64,000 nucleotides of DNA, from the NCBI GenBank assembly GCA_036245805.1, contig BTRK01000006.1:56103257-56167256 (forward strand). The letters are read 5' to 3'. Of the stretch, positions 19,401 through 34,099 are shown piece after piece. Position numbers and translations under genes: made by a program. Under the pieces are notes generated by a model, which searched no databases, was not told the DNA's origin, and saw nothing but the letters and a program-made list of their open reading frames with translations. The number at the start of each line of letters is the position of its first letter. The stretch's first letter is position 1. The DNA comes from Pristionchus mayeri. Lineage: Eukaryota > Nematoda > Chromadorea > Rhabditida > Neodiplogasteridae.

Positions 19401-22400
19401 TACAAAAACTGTGAATGGCAATGCTCCTAGAAAACTATGGTATAATGAAAATACCTTGATTTAACACATTTTCATAGGATCAGCCTTCTATCTAACTGGT
19501 CGAATGTTCTTGACCATGCGAGAAGTGATTGGGTGATCGACGAATTTTGAACAGGACGCATGACCATTTTACAAAAACTGTGTATGGCAATGTTCCTAGA
19601 AAACTATGGTATAATGAAAATACCTTGATTTAACAAATTGTCATAGGATCAGCCTTCTATTTAACTGGTCGAATGTTCTTGACTATGCGAGAAGTGATTG
19701 GTTGATCGACGAATTTTGAACTGGACTCATGACCATTTTACAAAAACTGTGTATGGCAATGCTCCTAGAAAACTATGGTATAATGAAAATACCTTGATTT
19801 AACAAATTGTCATAGGATCAGCCTTCTATCTAACTGGTTGAATGTTCTTGACTATGCGAGAAGTGATTGGGTGATCGACGAATTTTGAACTGGACTCATG
19901 ACCATTTTACAAAAACTGTGTATGGCAATGCTCCTAGAAAACTATGGTATAATGAAAATACCTTGATTTAACACATTTTCATAGGATCAGTCTTCTATCT
20001 AACTGGTCGAATGTTCTTGACCATGCGAGAAGTGATTGGGTGATCGACGAATTTTGAACAGGACGCATGACCATTTTACAAAAACTGTGTATGGCAATGT
20101 TCCTAGAAAACTATGGTATAATGAAAATACCTTGATTTAACAAATTGTCATAGGATCAGCCTTCTATTTAACTGGTCGAATGTTCTTGACTATGCGAGAA
20201 GTGATTGGTTGATCGACGAATTTTGAACTGGACGCATGACCATTTTACAAAAACTGTGTATGGCAATGCTTCCAGAAAACTATGGTATAATCACAATACC
20301 TTGTTTTAACAAATTTTCATAGGATCAGCCTTCTATCTAACTGGTCGAATGTTCTTGACCATGCGAGAAGTGATTGGGTGATCGACGAATTTTGAACTGG
20401 ACGCATGACGATTTTACAAAAACTGTGTATGGCAATGCTTCCAGAAAACTGTGGTATAATGAAAATACCTTGTTTTAACAAATTTTCATAGGATCAGCCT
20501 TCTATCTAACTGGTCGAATGTTCTTGACTATGCGAGAAGTGATTGGGTGATCGACGAATTTTGAACTGGACGCATGACCATTTTACAAAAACTGTGAATG
20601 GCAATGCTCCTAGAAAACTATGGTATAATGAAAATACCTTGATTTAACACATTTTCATAGGATCAGCCTTCTATCTAACTGGTCGAATGTTCTTGACCAT
20701 GCGAGAAGTGATTGGGTGATCGACGAATTTTGAACAGGACGCATGACCATTTTACAAAAACTGTGTATGGCAATGTTCCTAGAAAACTATGGTATAATGA
20801 AAATACCTTGATTTAACAAATTGTCATAGGATCAGCCTTCTATTTAACTGGTCGAATGTTCTTGACTATGCGAGAAGTGATTGGTTGATCGACGAATTTT
20901 GAACTGGACGCATGACCATTTTACAAAAACTGTGTATGGCAATGCTTCCAGAAAACTATGGTATAATCACAATACCTTGTTTTAACAAATTTTCATAGGA
21001 TCAGCCTTCTATCTAACTGGTCGAATGTTCTTGACCATGCGAGAAGTGATTGGGTGATCGACGAATTTTGAACTGGACGCATGACGATTTTACAAAAACT
21101 GTGTATGGCAATGCTTCCAGAAAACTATGGTATAATGAAAATACCTTGTTTTAACAAATTTTCATAGGATCAGCCTTCTATCTAACTGGTCGAATGTTCT
21201 TGACTATGCGAGAAGTGATTGGGTGATCGACGAATTTTGAACTGGACGCATGACCATTTTACAAAAACTGTGTATGGCAATGCTTCCAGAAAACTATGGT
21301 ATAATGAAAATACCTTGTTTTAACAAATTTTCATAGGATCAGCCTTCTATCTAACTGGTCGAATGTTCTTGACCATGCGAGAAGTGATTGGGTGATCGAC
21401 GAATTTTGAACAGGACGCATGACCATTTTACAAAAACTGTGTATGGCAATGTTCCTAGAAAACTATGGTATAATGAAAATACCTTGATTTAACAAATTGT
21501 CATAGGATCAGCCTTCTATTTAACTGGTCGAATGTTCTTGACTATGCGAGAAGTGATTGGTTGATCGACGAATTTTGAACTGGACGCATGACCATTTTAC
21601 AAAAACTGTGTATGGCAATGCTTCCAGAAAACTATGGTATAATCACAATACCTTGTTTTAACAAATTTTCATAGGATCAGCCTTCTATCTAACTGGTCGA
21701 ATGTTCTTGACCATGCGAGAAGTGATTGGGTGATCGACGAATTTTGAACTGGACGCATGACGATTTTACAAAAACTGTGTATGGCAATGCTTCCAGAAAA
21801 CTATGGTATAATGAAAATACCTTGTTTTAACAAATTTTCATAGGATCAGCCTTCTATCTAACTGGTCGAATGTTCTTGACTATGCGAGAAGTGATTGGGT
21901 GATCGACGAATTTTGAACTGGACGCATGACCATTTTACAAAAACTGTGTATGGCAATGCTTCCAGAAAACTATGGTATAATGAAAATACCTTGTTTTAAC
22001 AAATTTTCATAGGATCAGCCTTCTATCTAACTGGTCGAATGTTCTTGACTATGCGAGAAGTGATTGGGTGATCGACGAATTTTGAACTGGACGCATGACC
22101 ATTTTACAAAAACTGTGTATGGCAATGCTCCCAGAAAACTATGGTATAATGAAAATACCTTATTTTAACAAATTTTCATAGGATCAGCCTTCTATCTAAC
22201 TGGTCGAATGTTCTTGACTATGCGAGAAGTGATTGGGTGATCGACGAATTTTGAACTGGACGCATGACCATTTTACAAAAACTGTGTATGGCAATGCTTC
22301 CAGAAAACTATGGTATAATGAAAATACCTTGTTTTAACAAATTTTCATAGGATCAGCCTTCTATCTAACTGGTTGAATGTTCTTGACTATGCGAGAAGTG

Positions 22401-25400
22401 ATTGGGTGATCGACGAATTTTGAACTGGACGCATGACCATTTTACAAAAACTGTGTATGGCAATGCTCCCAGAAAACTATGGTATAATGAAAATACCTTG
22501 TTTTAACAAATTTTCATAGGATCAGCCTTCTATCTAACTGGTCGAATGTTCTTGACTATGCGAGAAGTGATTGGGTGATCGACGAATTTTGAACTGGACG
22601 CATGACCATTTTACAAAAACTGTGTATGGCAATGCTCCCAGAAAACTATGGTATAATGAAAATACCTTATTTTAACAAATTTTCATAGGATCAGCCTTCT
22701 ATCTAACTGGTCGAATGTTCTTGACTATGCGAGAAGTGATTGGGTGATCGACGAATTTTGAACTGGACGCATGACCATTTTACAAAAACTGTGTATGGCA
22801 ATGCTCCCAGAAAACTATGGTATAATGAAAATACCTTATTTTAACAAATTTTCATAGGATCAGCCTTCTATCTAACTGGTCGAATGTTCTTGACTATGCG
22901 AGAAGTGATTGGGTGATCGACGAATTTTGAACTGGACGCATGACCATTTTACAAAAACTGTGTATGGCAATGCTTCCAGAAAACTATGGTATAATGAAAA
23001 TACCTTGTTTTAACAAATTTTCATAGGATCAGCCTTCTATCTAACTGGTTGAATGTTCTTGACTATGCGAGAAGTGATTGGGTGATCGACGAATTTTGAA
23101 CTGGACGCATGACCATTTTACAAAAACTGTGTATGGCAATGCTCCCAGAAAACTATGATATAATGAAAATACCTTGTTTTAACAAATTTTCATAGGATCA
23201 GCCTTCTATCTAACTGGTCGAATGTTCTTGACTATGCGAGAAGTGATTGGGTGATCGACGAATTTTGAACTGGACGCATGACCATTTTACAAAAACTGTG
23301 TATGGCAATGCTCCCAGAAAACTATGGTATAATGAAAATACCTTGTTTTAACAAATTTTCATAGGATCAGCCTTCTATCTAACTGGTTGAATGTTCTTGA
23401 CTATGCGAGAAGTGATTGGGTGATCGACGAATTTTGAACTGGACTCATGACCATTTTACAAAAACTGTGTATGGCAATGCTCCTAGAAAACTATGGTATA
23501 AGTAAAATACCTTGTTTTAACAAATTTTCATAGGATCAGCCTTCTATCTAACTGGTCGAATGTTCTTGACTATGCGAGAAGTGATTGGGTGATCGACGAA
23601 TTTTGAACTGGACGCATGACCATTTTACAAAAACTGTGAATGGCAATGCTTCCAGAAAACTATGGTATAATGAAAATACCTTGTTTTAACAAATTTTCAT
23701 AGGATCAGCCTTCTATCTAACTGGTCGAATGTTCTTGACTATTCGAGAAGTGATTGGGTGATCGACGAATTTTGAACAGGACGCATGACCATTTTACAAA
23801 AACTGTGTATGGCAATGTTCCTAGAAAACTATGGTATAATGAAAATGCCTTGATTTAACAAATTGTCATAGGATCAGCCTTCTATTTAACTGGTCGAATG
23901 TTCTTGACTATGCGAGAAGTGATTGGTTGATCGACGAATTTTGAACTGGACGCATGACCATTTTACAAAAACTGTGTATGGCAATGCTTCCAGAAAACTA
24001 TGGTATAATCACAATACCTTGTTTTAACAAATTTTCATAGGATCAGCCTTCTATCTAACTGGTCGAATGTTCTTGACCATGCGAGAAGTGATTGGGTGAT
24101 CGACGAATTTTGAACTGGACGCATGACCATTTTACAAAAACTGTGTATGGCAATGCTTCCAGAAAACTATGGTATAATGAAAATACCTTGTTTTAACAAA
24201 TTTTCATAGGATCAGCCTTCTATCTAACTGGTCGAATGTTCTTGACTATGCGAGAAGTGATTGGGTGATCGACGAATTTTGAACTGGACGCATGACCATT
24301 TTACAAAAACTGTGTATGGCAATGCTTCCAGAAAACTATGGTATAATGAAAATACCTTGTTTTAACAAATTTTCATAGGATCAGCCTTCTATCTAACTGG
24401 TCGAATGTTCTTGACTATGCGAGAAGTGATTGGGTGATCGACGAATTTTGAACTGGACGCATGACCATTTTACAAAAACTGTGTATGGCAATGCTCCCAG
24501 AAAACTATGGTATAATGAAAATACCTTATTTTAACAAATTTTCATAGGATCAGCCTTCTATCTAACTGGTCGAATGTTCTTGACTATGCGAGAAGTGATT
24601 GGGTGATCGACGAATTTTGAACAGGACGCATGACCATTTTACAAAAACTGTGTATGACAATGCTCCCAGAAAACTATGGTATAATGAAAATACCTTGTTT
24701 TAACAAATTTTCATAGGATCAGCCTTCTATCTAACTGGTCGAATGTTCTTGACTATTCGAGAAGTGATTGGGTGATCGACGAATTTTGAACTGGACGCAT
24801 GACCATTTTACAAAAACTGTGCATGACAATGCTCCCAGAAAACTATGGTATAATGAAAATACCTTGTTTTAACAAATTTTCATAGGATCAGCCTTCTATC
24901 TAACTGGTCGAATGTTCTTGACTATGCGAGAAGTGATTGGGTGATCGACGAATTTTGAACTGGACGCATGACCATTTTACAAAAACTGTGTATGGCAATG
25001 CTCCCAGAAAACTATGGTATAATTAAAATACCTTATTTTAACAAATTTTCATAGGATCAGCCTTCTATCTAACTGGTCGAATGTTCTTGACTATGCGAGA
25101 AGTGATTGGGTGATCGACGAATTTTGAACTGGACGCATGACCATTTTACAAAAACTGTGTATGGCAATGCTCCCAGAAAACTATGGTATAATGAAAATAC
25201 CTTATTTTAACAAATTTTCATAGGATCAGCCTTCTATCTAACTGGTCGAATGTTCTTGACTATGCGAGAAGTGATTGGGTGATCGACGAATTTTGAACTG
25301 GACGCATGACCATTTTACAAAAACTGTGTATGGCAATGCTTCCAGAAAACTATGGTATAATGAAAATACCTTGTTTTAACAAATTTTCATAGGATCAGCC

Positions 25401-28400
25401 TTCTATCTAACTGGTTGAATGTTCTTGACTATGCGAGAAGTGATTGGGTGATCGACGAATTTTGAACTGGACGCATGACCATTTTACAAAAACTGTGTAT
25501 GGCAATGCTCCCAGAAAACTATGGTATAATGAAAATACCTTGTTTTAACAAATTTTCATAGGATCAGCCTTCTATCTAACTGGTCGAATGTTCTTGACTA
25601 TGCGAGAAGTGATTGGGTGATCGACGAATTTTGAACTGGACGCATGACCATTTTACAAAAACTGTGTATGGCAATGCTCCCAGAAAACTATGGTATAATG
25701 AAAATACCTTGTTTTAACAAATTTTCATAGGATCAGCCTTCTATCTAACTGGTTGAATGTTCTTGACTATGCGAGAAGTGATTGGGTGATCGACGAATTT
25801 TGAACTGAACTCATGACCATTTTACAAAAACTGTGTATGGCAATGCTCCTAGAAAACTATGGTATAAGTAAAATACCTTGTTTTAACAAATTTTCATAGG
25901 ATCAGCCTTCTATCTAACTGGTCGAATGTTCTTGACTATGCGAGAAGTGATTGGGTGATCGACGAATTTTGAACTGGACGCATGACCATTTTACAAAAAC
26001 TGTGAATGGCAATGCTTCCAGAAAACTATGGTATAATGAAAATACCTTGTTTTAACAAATTTTCATAGGATCAGCCTTCTATCTAACTGGTCGAATGTTC
26101 TTGACTATTCGAGAAGTGATAGGGTGATCGACGAATTTTGAACAGGACGCATGACCATTTTACAAAAACTGTGTATGGCAATGTTCCTAGAAAACTATGG
26201 TATAATGAAAATGCCTTGATTTAACAAATTGTCATAGGATCAGCCTTCTATTTAACTGGTCGAATGTTCTTGACTATGCGAGAAGTGATTGGTTGATCGA
26301 CGAATTTTGAACTGGACGCATGACCATTTTACAAAAACTGTGTATGGCAATGCTTCCAGAAAACTATGGTATAATCACAATACCTTGTTTTAACAAATTT
26401 TCATAGGATCAGCCTTCTATCTAACTGGTCGAATGTTCTTGACCATGCGAGAAGTGATTGGGTGATCGACGAATTTTGAACTGGACGCATGACCATTTTA
26501 CAAAAACTGTGTATGGCAATGCTTCCAGAAAACTATGGTATAATGAAAATACCTTGTTTTAACAAATTTTCATAGGATCAGCCTTCTATCTAACTGGTCG
26601 AATGTTCTTGACTATGCGAGAAGTGATTGGGTGATCGACGAATTTTGAACTGGACGCATGACCATTTTACAAAAACTGTGTATGGCAATGCTCCCAGAAA
26701 ACTATGGTATAATGAAAATACCTTATTTTAACAAATTTTCATAGGATCAGCCTTCTATCTAACTGGTCGAATGTTCTTGACTATTCGAGAAGTGATAGGG
26801 TGATCGACGAATTTTGAACAGGACGCATGACCATTTTACAAAAACTGTGTATGGCAATGTTCCTAGAAAACTATGGTATAATGAAAATGCCTTGATTTAA
26901 CAAATTGTCATAGGATCAGCCTTCTATTTAACTGGTCGAATGTTCTTGACTATGCGAGAAGTGATTGGTTGATCGACGAATTTTGAACTGGACGCATGAC
27001 CATTTTACAAAAACTGTGTATGGCAATGCTTCCAGAAAACTATGGTATAATCACAATACCTTGTTTTAACAAATTTTCATAGGATCAGCCTTCTATCTAA
27101 CTGGTCGAATGTTCTTGACCATGCGAGAAGTGATTGGGTGATCGACGAATTTTGAACTGGACGCATGACCATTTTACAAAAACTGTGTATGGCAATGCTT
27201 CCAGAAAACTATGGTATAATGAAAATACCTTGTTTTAACAAATTTTCATAGGATCAGCCTTCTATCTAACTGGTCGAATGTTCTTGACTATGCGAGAAGT
27301 GATTGGGTGATCGACGAATTTTGAACTGGACGCATGACCATTTTACAAAAACTGTGTATGGCAATGCTCCCAGAAAACTATGGTATAATGAAAATACCTT
27401 ATTTTAACAAATTTTCATAGGATCAGCCTTCTATCTAACTGGTCGAATGTTCTTGACTATGCGAGAAGTGATTGGGTGATCGACGAATTTTGAACTGGAC
27501 GCATGACCATTTTACAAAAACTGTGTATGGCAATGCTTCCAGAAAACTATGGTATAATGAAAATACCTTGTTTTAACAAATTTTCATAGGATCAGCCTTC
27601 TATCTAACTGGTCGAATGTTCTTGACTATGCGAGAAGTGATTGGGTGATCGACGAATTTTGAACTGGACGCATGACCATTTTACAAAAACTGTGTATGGC
27701 AATGCTTCCAGAAAACTATGGTATAATGAAAATACCTTGTTTTAACAAATTTTCATAGGATCAGCCTTCTATCTAACTGGTCGAATGTTCTTGACTATGC
27801 GAGAAGTGATTGGGTGATCGACGAATTTTGAACTGGACGCATGACCATTTTACAAAAACTGTGTATGGCAATGCTCCCAGAAAACTATGGTATAATGAAA
27901 ATACCTTATTTTAACAAATTTTCATAGGATCAGCCTTCTATCTAACTGGTCGAATGTTCTTGACTATGCGAGAAGTGATTGGGTGATCGACGAATTTTGA
28001 ACAGGACGCATGACCATTTTACAAAAACTGTGTATGACAATGCTCCCAGAAAACTATGGTATAATGAAAATACCTTGTTTTAACAAATTTTCATAGGATC
28101 AGCCTTATATCTAACTGGTCGAATGTTCTTGACTATTCGAGAAGTGATTGGGTGATCGACGAATTTTGAACTGGACGCATGACCATTTTACAAAAACTGT
28201 GCATGACAATGCTCCCAGAAAACTATGGTATAATGAAAATACCTTGTTTTAACAAATTTTCATAGGATCAGCCTTCTATCTAACTGGTCGAATGTTCTTG
28301 ACTATGCGAGAAGTGATTGGGTGATCGACGAATTTTGAACTGGACGCATGACCATTTTACAAAAACTGTGTATGACAATGCTCCCAGAAAACTATGGTAT

Positions 28401-31400
28401 AATGAAAATACCTTATTTTAACAAATTTTCATAGGATCAGCCTTCTATCTAACTGGTCGAATGTTCTTGACTATGCGAGAAGTGATTGGGTGATCGACGA
28501 ATTTTGAACTGGACGCATGACCATTTTACAAAAACTGTGTATGGCAATGCTCCCAGAAAACTATGGTATAATGAAAATACCTTATTTTAACAAATTTTCA
28601 TAGGATCAGCCTTCTATCTAACTGGTCGAATGTTCTTGACTATGCGAGAAGTGATTGGGTGATCGACGAATTTTGAACTGGACGCATGACCATTTTACAA
28701 AAACTGTGTATGGCAATGCTTCCAGAAAACTATGGTATAATGAAAATACCTTGTTTTAACAAATTTTCATAGGATCAGCCTTCTATCTAACTGGTCGAAT
28801 GTTCTTGACTATGCGAGAAGTGATTGGGTGATCGACGAATTTTGAACTGGACGCATGACCATTTTACAAAAACTGTGTATGGCAATGCTTCCAGAAAACT
28901 ATGGTATAATGAAAATACCTTGTTTTAACAAATTTTCATAGGATCAGCCTTCTATCTAACTGGTCGAATGTTCTTGACTATGCGAGAAGTGATTGGGTGA
29001 TCGACGAATTTTGAACTGGACGCATGACCATTTTACAAAAACTGTGTATGGCAATGCTCCCAGAAAACTATGGAATAATGAAAATACCTTGTTTTAACAA
29101 ATTTTCATAGGATCAGCCTTCTATCTAACTGGTCGAATGTTCTTGACTATGCGAGAAGTGATTGGGTGATCGACGAATTTTGAACTGGACGCATGACCAT
29201 TTTACAAAAACTGTGTATGGCAATGCTCCCAGAAAACTATGGTATAATGAAAATACCTTATTTTAACAAATTTTCATAGGATCAGCCTTCTATCTAACTG
29301 GTCGAATGTTCTTGACTATGCGAGAAGTGATTGGGTGATCGACGAATTTTGAACAGGACGCATGACCATTTTACAAAAACTGTGTATGGCAATGCTCCCA
29401 GAAAACTATGGTATAATGAAAATACCTTGTTTTAACAAATTTTCATAGGATCAGCCTTCTATCTAACTGGTTGAATGTTCTTGACTATGCGAGAAGTGAT
29501 TGGGTGATCGACGAATTTTGAACTGGACTCATGACCATTTTACAAAAACTGTGTATGGCAATGCTCCTAGAAAACTATGGTATAATGAAAATACCTTGAT
29601 TTAACACATTTTCATAGGATCAGCCTTCTATCTAACTGGTCGAATGTTCTTGACCATGCGAGAAGTGATTGGTTGATCGACGAATTTTGAACTGGACGCA
29701 TGACCATTTTACAAAAACTGTGTATGGCAATGCTTCCAGAAAACTATGGTATAATCACAATACCTTGTTTTAACAAATTTTCATAGGATCAGCCTTCTAT
29801 CTAACTGGTCGAATGTTCTTGACCATGCGAGAAGTGATTGGGTGATCGACGAATTTTGAACTGGACGCATGACCATTTTACAAAAACTGTGTATGGCAAT
29901 GCTTCCAGAAAACTATGGTATAATGAAAATACCTTGTTTTAACAAATTTTCATAGGATCAGCCTTCTATCTAACTGGTCGAATGTTCTTGACTATGCGAG
30001 AAGTGATTGGGTGATCGACGAATTTTGAACTGGACGCATGACCATTTTACAAAAACTGTGTATGGCAATGCTTCCAGAAAACTATGGTATAATGAAAATA
30101 CTTTGTTTTAACAAATTTTCATAGGATCAGCCTTCTATCTAACTGGTCGAATGTTCTTGACTATGCGAGAAGTGATTGGGTGATCGACGAATTTTGAACT
30201 GGACGCATGACCATTTTACAAAAACTGTGTATGGCAATGCTCCCAGAAAACTATGGTATAATGAAAATACCTTATTTTAACAAATTTTCATAGGATCAGC
30301 CTTCTATCTAACTGGCCGAATGTTCTTGACTATGCGAGAAGTGATTGGGTGATCGACGAATTTTGAACTGGACGCATGACCATTTTACAAAAACTGTGTA
30401 TGGCAATGCTCCCAGAAAACTATGGTATAATGAAAATACCTTATTTTAACAAATTTTCATAGGATCAGCCTTCTATCTAACTGGTCGAATGTTCTTGACT
30501 ATGCGAGAAGTGATTGGGTGATCGACGAATTTTGAACAGGACGCATGACCATTTTACAAAAACTGTGTATGGCAATGCTCCCAGAAAACTATGGTATAAT
30601 GAAAATACCTTGTTTTAACAAATTTTCATAGGATCAGCCTTCTATCTAACTGGTTGAATGTTCTTGACTATGCGAGAAGTGATTGGGTGATCGACGAATT
30701 TTGAACTGGACTCATGACCATTTTACAAAAACTGTGTATGGCAATGCTCCTAGAAAACTATGGTATAATGAAAATACCTTGATTTAACACATTTTCATAG
30801 GATCAGCCTTCTATCTAACTGGTCGAATGTTCTTGACCATGCGAGAAGTGATTGGGTGATCGACGAATTTTGAACAGGACGCATGACCATTTTACAAAAA
30901 CTGTGTATGGCAATGTTCCTAGAAAACTATGGTATAATGAAAATACCTTGATTTAACAAATTGTCATAGGATCAGCCTTCTATTTAACTGGTCGAATGTT
31001 CTTGACTATGCGAGAAGTGATTGGTTGATCGACGAATTTTGAACTGGACGCATGACCATTTTACAAAAACTGTGTATGGCAATGCTTCCAGAAAACTATG
31101 GTATAATCACAATACCTTGTTTTAACAAATTTTCATAGGATCAGCCTTCTATCTAACTGGTCGAATGTTCTTGACCATGCGAGAAGTGATTGGGTGATCG
31201 ACGAATTTTGAACTGGACGCATGACCATTTTACAAAAACTGTGTATGGCAATGCTTCCAGAAAACTATGGTATAATGAAAATACCTTGTTTTAACAAATT
31301 TTCATAGGATCAGCCTTCTATCTAACTGGTCGAATGTTCTTGACTATGCGAGAAGTGATTGGGTGATCGACGAATTTTGAACTGGACGCATGACCATTTT

Positions 31401-33100
31401 ACAAAAACTGTGTATGGCAATGCTCCCAGAAAACTATGATATAATGAAAATACCTTATTTTAACAAATTTTCATAGGATCAGCCTTCTATCTAACTGGTC
31501 GAATGTTCTTGACTATGCGAGAAGTGATTGGGTGATCGACGAATTTTGAACTGGACGCATGACCATTTTACAAAAACTGTGTATGGCAATGCTTCCAGAA
31601 AACTATGGTATAATGAAAATACCTTGTTTTAACAAATTTTCATAGGATCAGCCTTCTATCTAACTGGTCGAATGTTCTTGACTATGCGAGAAGTGATTGG
31701 GTGATCGACGAATTTTGAACTGGACGCATGACCATTTTACAAAAACTGTGTATGGCAATGCTTCCAGAAAACTATGGTATAATGAAAATACCTTGTTTTA
31801 ACAAATTTTCATAGGATCAGCCTTATATCTAACTGGTCGAATGTTCTTGACTATGCGAGAAGTGATTGGGTGATCGACGAATTTTGAACTGGACGCATGA
31901 CCATTTTACAAAAACTGTGTATGGCATTGCTCCCAGAAAACTATGGTATAATGAAAATACCTTATTTTAACAAATTTTCATAGGATCAGCCTTCTATCTA
32001 ACTGGTCGAATGTTCTTGACTATGCGAGAAGTGATTGGGTGATCGACGAATTTTGAACTGGACGCATGACCATTTTACAAAAACTGTGTATGGCAATGCT
32101 CCCAGAAAACTATGGTATAATGAAAATACCTTATTTTAACAAATTTTCATAGGATCAGCCTTCTATCTAACTGGTCGAATGTTCTTGACTATGCGAGAAG
32201 TGATTGGGTGATCGACGAATTTTGAACTGGACGCATGACCATTTTACAAAAACTGTCTATGGCAATGCTTCCAGAAAACTATGGTATAATGAAAATACCT
32301 TGTTTTAACAAATTTTCATAGGATCAGCCTTCTATCTAACTGGTTGAATGTTCTTGACTATGCGAGAAGTGATTGGGTGATCGACGAATTTTGAACTGGA
32401 CGCATGACCATTTTACAAAAACTGTGTATGGCAATGCTCCCAGAAAACTATGGTATAATGAAAATACCTTGTTTTAACAAATTTTCATAGGATCAGCCTT
32501 CTATCTAACTGGTCGAATGTTCTTGACTATGCGAGAAGTGATTGGGTGATCGACGAATTTTGAACTGGACGCATGACCATTTTACAAAAACTGTGTATGG
32601 CAATGCTCCCAGAAAACTATGGTATAATGAAAATACCTTGTTTTAACAAATTTTCATAGGATCAGCCTTCTATCTAACTGGTTGAATGTTCTTGACTATG
32701 CGAGAAGTGATTGGGTGATCGACGAATTTTGAACTGGACGCATGACCATTTTACAAAAACTGTGTATGGCAATGCTCCTAGAAAACTATGGTATAATGAA
32801 AATACCTTGATTTAACACATTTTCATAGGATCAGCCTTCTATCTAACTGGTCGAATGTTCTTGACCATGCGAGAAGTGATTGGGTGATCGACGAATTTTG
32901 AACAGGACGCATGACCATTTTACAAAAACTGTGTATGGCAATGTTCCTAGAAAACTATGGTATAATGAAAATACCTTGATTTAACAAATTGTCATAGGAT
33001 CAGCCTTCTATTTAACTGGTCGAATGTTCTTGACTATGCGAGAAGTGATTGGGTGATCGACGAATTTTGAACTGGACGCATGACCATTTTACAAAAACTG
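15787..33100. repeat. Satellite sub-block A, marked by ctatttaactgg / ggttgatcgac monomers
   Basis: A run of monomer types recurs in the same order: one with cacattttcat, one with gaacaggac plus gttcctag and aattgtcat, one with ctatttaactgg plus ggttgatcgac and aatcacaatacc, then one with gaccatgcg. The ctatttaactgg variant is seen near 15940, 17460, 19660, 20165, 20840, 21516, 23884, 26249, 26926, 30981 and 33009, and I did not see it right of 33.1 kb. Spacings are multiples of 169 bp but not constant, so the higher-order unit is irregular. Confidence 0.75.
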
Positions 33101-34099
33101 TGTATGGCAATGCTTCCAGAAAACTATGGTATAATGAAAATACCTTGTTTTAACAAATTTTCATAGGATCAGCCTTCTATCTAACTGGTCGAATGTTCTT
33201 GACTATGCGAGAAGTGATTGGGTGATCGACGAATTTTGAACTGGACGCATGACCATTTTACAAAAACTGTGTATGGCAATGCTTCCAGAAAACTATGGTA
33301 TAATGAAAATACCTTGTTTTAACAAATTTTCATAGGATCAGCCTTCTATCTAACTGGTCGAATGTTCTTGACTATGCGAGAAGTGATTGGGTGATCGACG
33401 AATTTTGAACTGGACGCATGACCATTTTACAAAAACTGTGTATGGCAATGCTCCCAGAAAACTATGGTATAATGAAAATACCTTATTTTAACAAATTTTC
33501 ATAGGATCAGCCTTCTATCTAACTGGTCGAATGTTCTTGACTATGCGAGAAGTGATTGGGTGATCGACGAATTTTGAACTGGACGCATGACCATTTTACA
33601 AAAACTGTGTATGGCAATGCTCCCAGAAAACTATGGTATAATGAAAATACCTTATTTTAACAAATTTTCATAGGATCAGCCTTCTATCTAACTGGTCGAA
33701 TGTTCTTGACTATGCGAGAAGTGATTGGGTGATCGACGAATTTTGAACTGGACGCATGACCATTTTACAAAAACTGTGTATGGCAATGCTTCCAGAAAAC
33801 TATGGTATAATGAAAATACCTTGTTTTAACAAATTTTCATAGGATCAGCCTTCTATCTAACTGGTTGAATGTTCTTGACTATGCGAGAAGTGATTGGGTG
33901 ATCGACGAATTTTGAACTGGACGCATGACCATTTTACAAAAACTGTGTATGGCAATGCTCCCAGAAAACTATGGTATAATGAAAATACCTTGTTTTAACA
34001 AATTTTCATAGGATCAGCCTTCTATCTAACTGGTCGAATGTTCTTGACTATGCGAGAAGTGATTGGGTGATCGACGAATTTTGAACTGGACGCATGACC

